Shown one piece after another: positions 13,794 through 17,572 of a DNA stretch of 17,572 nucleotides (positions within the stretch are counted from its first letter, which is position 1; every line of letters begins with the position of its first letter). Under the pieces are notes generated by a model, which saw nothing but the letters and a program-made list of their open reading frames with translations, ran no database searches and was not told the origin of the DNA. The stretch spans positions 1 to 17,572 of the forward strand of contig DUKA01000100.1 of the NCBI GenBank assembly GCA_013329615.1. Reading direction: 5' to 3'. The position numbers were made by a program, and so were the translations under genes. The DNA comes from Candidatus Bathyarchaeota archaeon. Lineage in GTDB: Archaea; Thermoproteota; Bathyarchaeia; TCS64.

Positions 13794-15071
13794 TTGAGGC
13801 AGCTTCTGACAGCGCCGTTCCCCCAGATGCTGCTAACCTCCGTCGCCACGCTGATCATCAGCTACGTCCTCCTTAACCTGACGAGGATCAGGGACCCAAA
13901 GATACGGGGCTTCTTCTACAGCCTCACATTGGTTGCCCCGATAATCGTTTACATTTTCTACACGCCGTCCATCTGGGTGATGAGACCGGTGATCCAGCAC
14001 GGGATATTCGACGGGTCGACGATGATCATCTCGCAGGCGGCGCCTGCAATCGGGGAGGCGGCGAATGGCTTCGTTATGGCTCCTCCGGCGTTTGCCACCA
14101 TCTCGATGGTCGAGGAGGTTGCGGGTGTGAACTACACTGGGCTCCTGTGCATAATTGGGCTAGTCTTCGGCGCCGTTACACTGGCGGTCTCCTACCTCTT
14201 CGGAGTCGGGATCGTGAAGCGGTGTCAAGGCGTCATCGACGTCACGGCGGAGGACGAGCCGAGGCTCTACAAGTCGGTTGAGAAGCTCGCGCAGAGGATT
14301 GGTGTACCCGTGCCCAAGATTGGGCTGACCGAGAACCTGCAACTCAACGCCTTCACGATAGGGTACGGGGATAGAGCGATGGTGGTCTTCTCAAGCGGCC
14401 TCATCGCGGCGCTCAACCAGCTGGAGCTCGAGGCGGTCATAGCGCACGAGCTCGCCCACATCAAGAACCGGGACTTCCACCTCATGACGATGGCCTCCTC
14501 GTTGAAGGTTGTTTCCTTCTTTAACCCCGCCGCCTACCTGTCGGCCTCCATGTTGTCGAGGGAGAGGGAGTACCTCGCGGACGACGTTGGGTCGAAGGCG
14601 ACGGGTAGGAGGAATACCCTGAAGAGGGCGCTGATCAAGATCGCCTCCATCCCCGCGCCGCGGCGCAGAGCCCTCATCCCGGAGCTTGTCTCCGGCCTAT
14701 TCATCTACTCACAGATAGGCTCCCTGAAGGCGGCGTTCACATCCCACCCCTCGCTCGACACGCGCCTCGACCGTATAGGCCGCGGCAAGGTTGGTACTGA
14801 AATGGACGTGTACAAAGCGGCGCTCGTCGCCCTTGTCCTCATCGGCTCGATGGCGGTGCTCAGCTACTACATAATGCAGCCGATGCGCCTCTTCGAGGTC
14901 TTCTTCATGTACGGCCCCGGGGTGAGGATGCCGATGGGGGAGACGTTCTTCGTCGGCGACGCGTGGGGTCGCGGAGCCGCCACATTCTCCTTCCAACTGA
15001 GGCCCTTCGGCGAGGCAGTCGCCTTAAAGACTCAAGACGTTGTGGTCCTGCGACAACTCGTAGTACGCTAG
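13794..15071 (+). CDS. BlaR1-like membrane zinc protease (M48/M56 type) with short extracytoplasmic tail
   Basis: A 425-residue membrane protease. Helices lie near 10-30, 41-62, 115-140 and 341-360. The zinc site is HELAH (218-222) with third ligand Glu259 in REREYLADD. Positive charges (RIRDPKIRG after helix 1, KRCQG after helix 3) place the protease domain (141-340) in the cytoplasm and the 63-113 loop and C-terminus outside. This is the BlaR1/MecR1 topology. FFNPAAY before the third ligand recalls M56; EYLADD recalls M48. BlaR1 ends in a penicillin-binding domain of about 250 residues; here only about 65 beta-rich residues follow helix 4, so the signal must differ. The gene follows the BlaI-like repressor by 32 bases. 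The start is uncertain: TTG at 13794 is the first in-frame choice, but the GGAGGG is 24 bases upstream. Confidence 0.82.
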   Translation: MRQLLTAPFPQMLLTSVATLIISYVLLNLTRIRDPKIRGFFYSLTLVAPIIVYIFYTPSIWVMRPVIQHGIFDGSTMIISQAAPAIGEAANGFVMAPPAFATISMVEEVAGVNYTGLLCIIGLVFGAVTLAVSYLFGVGIVKRCQGVIDVTAEDEPRLYKSVEKLAQRIGVPVPKIGLTENLQLNAFTIGYGDRAMVVFSSGLIAALNQLELEAVIAHELAHIKNRDFHLMTMASSLKVVSFFNPAAYLSASMLSREREYLADDVGSKATGRRNTLKRALIKIASIPAPRRRALIPELVSGLFIYSQIGSLKAAFTSHPSLDTRLDRIGRGKVGTEMDVYKAALVALVLIGSMAVLSYYIMQPMRLFEVFFMYGPGVRMPMGETFFVGDAWGRGAATFSFQLRPFGEAVALKTQDVVVLRQLVVR

Positions 15072-15080
15072 GAAGCCTAG
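15068..15080. repeat. Inverted repeat holding two convergent stop codons
   Basis: CTAGG at 15068-15072 and CCTAG at 15076-15080 form a perfect inverted repeat with the centre AAG. It contains the TAG of the plus-strand protease gene (15069-15071) and the TAG of the minus-strand NHL gene (15077-15079). It is too short to call a terminator. Confidence 0.5.
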
Positions 15081-15919
15081 GCGGGCACGAACTTCTGTAT
15101 CCGTTGCCCCTCCAGCACCTCTCCGACGTAAAGTGCTCCGTGTGAGTCCTTCCAGAGGCAGTGGGGCGCAACGAACTGGCCCGGCGTGAAGCTCTCCGTG
15201 CCGCCTATCCTCGCCAACGCCTCGCCCTTCTTATTCAGGATGCTCACCCTGTGCTTCAACTCAGCGACGTAGACGCGGCCGCGTTTATCGAAGTAGATGT
15301 CGCATGGACGTAGGAGGTTGTTCCACTCCTCGACGTATGCGCCTTCGAGGGTGAATATCTGGACCCTGTTGTTCTGGCGGTCGGCGACGTAGACCCTCGT
15401 GCCGTCGACCCAGACGCCGTGCGGGAGGTTGAACTGCCCGGGCCCCGTTCCGGATTCGCCCCAACTCTGCACGAGCTCGCCCTCGGCGGTGAAGCGGTGG
15501 ACGCTGCTGTTGCCGTAGCCGTCGCTTATGTATAGGTCGCCGTTGGGGGCCCGTGCTAGGTCGGTGGGCTTGTTAAAGGGCTTGCCTGGCGGTGCTGGTC
15601 TGTTCCTCTCGCCGAGCGTGAGGACGAGTTCGCCGTCCTTTGCGAACTTGCGGACTGTGTGGTCGCCGTTGTCGACGCAGTAGAAGTTGTCCTCCTCGTC
15701 TATGTATGCGCCGTGGGCATTCGAGAAGACGCCCTCGCCCCAGCTCTCTATGAACTCGCCCTCCCGGCTGAAGACGATGATTGGGTGCGCGCCCCTGCAG
15801 AGGATGAGGACCCTGTCCTTAGAGTCGACGGCGACGCCGGCGACCTGCGTGTAGACCCAGCCCTTCGGGAGCCTGCCCCAGCCCTCTACGACCTCGTACT
15901 CCAGACCCTGCTTGATCAT
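15077..15919 (-). CDS. NHL-repeat beta-propeller protein
   Basis: A 280-residue protein made almost wholly of NHL-type blades, probably six. Repeating units contain a PxGVxVD-like strand and a ...V-x-x-F-...-G-E-x-(hydrophobic) strand: GVAVDSKDRVLIL with IIVFSREGEFIESWG, AYIDEEDNFYCVD with VRKFAKDGELVLTLG, LARAPNGDLYISD with VHRFTAEGELVQSWG, and GVWVDGTRVYVAD with VQIFTLEGAYVEEW, then two weaker blades. GTGPGQFNLPHGVWVDG is the classic inter-blade turn. No signal peptide is seen, so it is probably cytoplasmic. NHL propellers bind proteins, RNA or ligands, and a related propeller forms the peptidyl-glycine amidating lyase; I do not see enough to claim an enzyme. It follows the TPR gene by 31 bases on the same strand and is probably co-transcribed. 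Confidence 0.85.
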   Translation of the reverse strand: MIKQGLEYEVVEGWGRLPKGWVYTQVAGVAVDSKDRVLILCRGAHPIIVFSREGEFIESWGEGVFSNAHGAYIDEEDNFYCVDNGDHTVRKFAKDGELVLTLGERNRPAPPGKPFNKPTDLARAPNGDLYISDGYGNSSVHRFTAEGELVQSWGESGTGPGQFNLPHGVWVDGTRVYVADRQNNRVQIFTLEGAYVEEWNNLLRPCDIYFDKRGRVYVAELKHRVSILNKKGEALARIGGTESFTPGQFVAPHCLWKDSHGALYVGEVLEGQRIQKFVPA

Positions 15920-15950
15920 CCGGATCAGGAAACAGGGGGCGTATGTGTAC

Positions 15951-16868
15951 TTAGCCCTTCACACCGAGGCGGAGGAGCTCGGCCTCGGCGAGCAGGTGGA
16001 CGCCGGCCGACCACTCGCCAGTGTCGTGTATCTCCCTGAATACTCTCTCCGCCTTCTTTGGTTCGTCGCGTGCGAGGTATAGGTTGCCTATGGCGTGTGC
16101 GCGTGTCATGAGGCGTGCCTTGCCCTCGGATTGCGCCTTCTTCAGAAGCGCCTCGGGGGTCGTTGCGCCCTTATACATGAGGAGGGTCTCGTAGTAGTCC
16201 CCCACCTCGACGAGCTTCTCGTTCGGCTCAATGCCTTCGAGGAGCTTTGCTGCTTCACCCCAGCGCTTGAGGCGTATCAGTGGCATGTAGAGCCAGTGCG
16301 TCGTGGCGACGACGCTCTCCCGCACGTCGCAGACGTCCATGCAGCGCCTGTATGCCTCGACGGCGCCCCCGAAGTCGCCGGAGGCGAACCTCGCGAAGCC
16401 GAGGTGGTACCAGACGTTCCAGTGGAAGCTGCTGAAGCCGAGCTTGTCCCTGCTCTTGCCTCCGCTGACGTAGACCTCGGGTTCGTCGGGTCTTCCTTCG
16501 ATTAGTTTGGATGCTCGTTCTAGGTCGGCCACGGCGAGGTCGAGTCGGCGGAGGAGGGCGAAGCGGTGCCCCCTGAAGCGCGGGAAGCGGGGATCGTCCG
16601 GCCACCGCCTGATCCCCTCGGTGTAGGCGGCGCACGCCTCGTTGAAGTTGCCCACGATCTCCGTGCGACGTGCGAACCAGAGGAGCTTCTCGGGGTCGTC
16701 CGAGTTCTCACGCCACTCTTGGGTAGCCTTCTCCCGGTTCTCTTGGAGCTCGCGAAGCTTGGCGTCGTATTCTTTCGGGTCCTTTGGGAGCCAGAGCTTG
16801 ATTGGGGTGGGGTATAGGGGTTCACCGAGCAGGCTGTATGCCTCGGGTGTCCGGAGGTGTGTCTGCAT
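15951..16868 (-). CDS. Tetratricopeptide-repeat-like protein
   Basis: A 305-residue soluble, helical protein. TPR-like helix pairs are visible at about 62-96 (LLWFARRTEIVGNFNEACAA then YTEGIRRWPDD), 98-125 (FRGHRFALLRRLDLAVADLE), 155-190 (WYHLGFARFASGDFGGAVEA then YRRCMDVC) and 250-290 (AHAIGNLYLARDEPKKAERV). The N-terminal 45 residues are Pro-rich then charged and could be a docking segment. The Gly-Asp-Phe and Ala pattern is that of a protein-binding scaffold, not an enzyme. It is the first gene of a two-gene transcript with the NHL propeller, so the two may work as a TPR-propeller pair. Its partner in the cell is unknown. The ATG at 16868 is the first in-frame start. Confidence 0.75.
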   Translation of the reverse strand: MQTHLRTPEAYSLLGEPLYPTPIKLWLPKDPKEYDAKLRELQENREKATQEWRENSDDPEKLLWFARRTEIVGNFNEACAAYTEGIRRWPDDPRFPRFRGHRFALLRRLDLAVADLERASKLIEGRPDEPEVYVSGGKSRDKLGFSSFHWNVWYHLGFARFASGDFGGAVEAYRRCMDVCDVRESVVATTHWLYMPLIRLKRWGEAAKLLEGIEPNEKLVEVGDYYETLLMYKGATTPEALLKKAQSEGKARLMTRAHAIGNLYLARDEPKKAERVFREIHDTGEWSAGVHLLAEAELLRLGVKG

Positions 16869-16958
16869 GGGTTTATCGACGTGATTGAGGGCTTAACGTC
16901 TTCGAGTAAACCGGTGCCGAGTGGGGGCGTTCACGATGCTTGACGGGGGGTGGGAAAA

Positions 16959-16967
16959 CCTTATACA
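16959..16967 (+). promoter_or_regulatory. TATA-like box for the right-end gene
   Basis: AAAACCTTATACACAG carries the box CTTATACA 32-40 bases before the ATG at 16999, with A-rich sequence just upstream as in a BRE. It predicts transcription start near 16985-16990 and a leader of about 10 bases. It therefore argues against the GTG at 16921 as the protein start. Confidence 0.5.
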
Positions 16968-16998
16968 CAGTAACAAATTCAAGTATATCGATGCGTAT

Positions 16999-17541
16999 AT
17001 GTTGGGTGGTAAAAACAAGGCCGGATGCGTCTGCTCCGAAAAAGACCAAGAGACGAAGAGTGAGAAGGGGTGCTCCTGCAATGGAAAAGGAGCGGGGTGT
17101 GACGAAGAGAGGGCCCTACGCGTCGTAACGGCGCCTAGGATATACCGAGAGAGGCGGCCGGTCAAAGGCGAGGTCGTCACAGTCATCGATGTGAAGTTTA
17201 GCAGCTCGGGGATCGACCTCAGCGAGGCGTGGAGCCGCGCCGTCCCTCGGGGAGATGTGCATGAGATAATGTTGTGGAACCCACTCGGTGAGGGTGAGGA
17301 CGCCGCGGCGGTCGCCTTCATCGAGATAACGCAGGGAGGCAACATCGTAAACGGCGACGAGGTAAGGGTCGACGGCGAACCCATCGGCAACCTTACGGGT
17401 TTCGACTACAACCACATGCCGAACCACATGAACATGGTCGTCGAAGTGAACAACCTCGACCCGAAGCTCAAACTTGGCAGCATATTCGAGTTCGTTCCGA
17501 ACCCGATGCTCTCCATCATCGGAGACGGTGACTGCTGCTAG
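16999..17541 (+). CDS. Cys-rich protein with a DUF6917-like domain, function unknown
   Basis: From the ATG at 16999 this is 180 residues. A GTG at 16921 would add 26 residues but lies upstream of the TATA-like box. The first 40 residues form a Lys/Glu-rich tail with five Cys (GCVC, KGCSC, AGC). Residues about 50-150 form a compact beta-rich domain with GEVVTVIDVKF, GDVHEIMLW, GGNIVNGDEVRVDG and NLTGFDYNHMPNHMNMVVEV. From memory this resembles DUF6917, a small domain of unknown function; I am only moderately sure. The protein ends in DGDCC. The clustered Cys at both ends suggest metal binding or disulfides and would be unusual for a simple cytoplasmic protein. No membrane segment or signal peptide is seen. 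It is divergent from the TPR-NHL pair, and its partner genes lie outside the window if present. Confidence 0.6.
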   Translation: MLGGKNKAGCVCSEKDQETKSEKGCSCNGKGAGCDEERALRVVTAPRIYRERRPVKGEVVTVIDVKFSSSGIDLSEAWSRAVPRGDVHEIMLWNPLGEGEDAAAVAFIEITQGGNIVNGDEVRVDGEPIGNLTGFDYNHMPNHMNMVVEVNNLDPKLKLGSIFEFVPNPMLSIIGDGDCC

Positions 17542-17572
17542 GATATCCGGGAGCCTCTTCTGCGCTCTGCCT

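Noticed and set aside
16921..16998. GTG start at 16921 for the right-end gene
   Set aside because: The TATA-like box at 16959-16967 lies inside the extension, so the transcript should start after it.
16893..17390. Open minus-strand frame of 165 codons over the right-end gene
   Set aside because: The translation is Ser/Pro-rich and featureless, and the plus strand has a coherent domain with a promoter.
1..17572. tRNA, rRNA, CRISPR array or insertion sequence
   Set aside because: Nearly all bases are in protein genes. The short gaps show no tRNA cloverleaf, spaced repeats, transposase or terminal inverted repeats.

Overview
The window looks like compact archaeal DNA of moderately high GC. Genes overlap or abut, several use GTG or TTG starts, AGG arginine and ATA isoleucine codons are common, and AT-rich TATA-like boxes stand out in a few intergenic gaps. 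An HTH_10 (bacterio-opsin-activator type) regulator, AlaX, NEW3-domain proteins beside an ABC-2 exporter and DUF3795 fit an archaeon, probably of the Thermoproteota/TACK lineage. No rRNA, tRNA, CRISPR array or insertion sequence was seen, so the lineage is inference. No gene-free stretch exceeds 300 bases.

Layout. Positions 1-6978 are almost wholly minus strand. In transcription order they hold an alpha/alpha-toroid (prenyltransferase/squalene-cyclase-like) protein, an MFS transporter copy broken by one in-frame TAA, an intact MFS paralogue, a lemA-htpX pair sharing TAATG, and a thiamine-diphosphate enzyme of the acetolactate synthase superfamily. The end of a plus-strand gene enters at the left edge. 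Positions 7047-9679 hold a plus-strand nucleotidyltransferase convergent with a minus-strand DUF3795 - HTH_10 regulator - AlaX cluster.

The most interesting region is 9764-15071. A BlaI/MecI-type winged-helix repressor and a BlaR1-shaped membrane zinc protease are encoded on the plus strand. Divergent from them is a tightly coupled operon of ABC ATPase, ABC-2 permease and a secreted, membrane-anchored NEW3-repeat protein. The roughly 100-base gap between them has a dyad, a near-symmetrical TATA box and an 8-base direct repeat, placed as expected for shared repression. My reading is an archaeal sense-and-derepress system: the protease senses a signal through its short extracytoplasmic tail, cleaves the repressor, and releases the exporter operon. 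The tail is not a penicillin-binding domain, so the signal is unknown.

The right end holds a minus-strand TPR-to-NHL-propeller gene pair and a plus-strand protein with a Cys-rich N-terminus and a domain resembling DUF6917. The window ends 31 bases after that gene.
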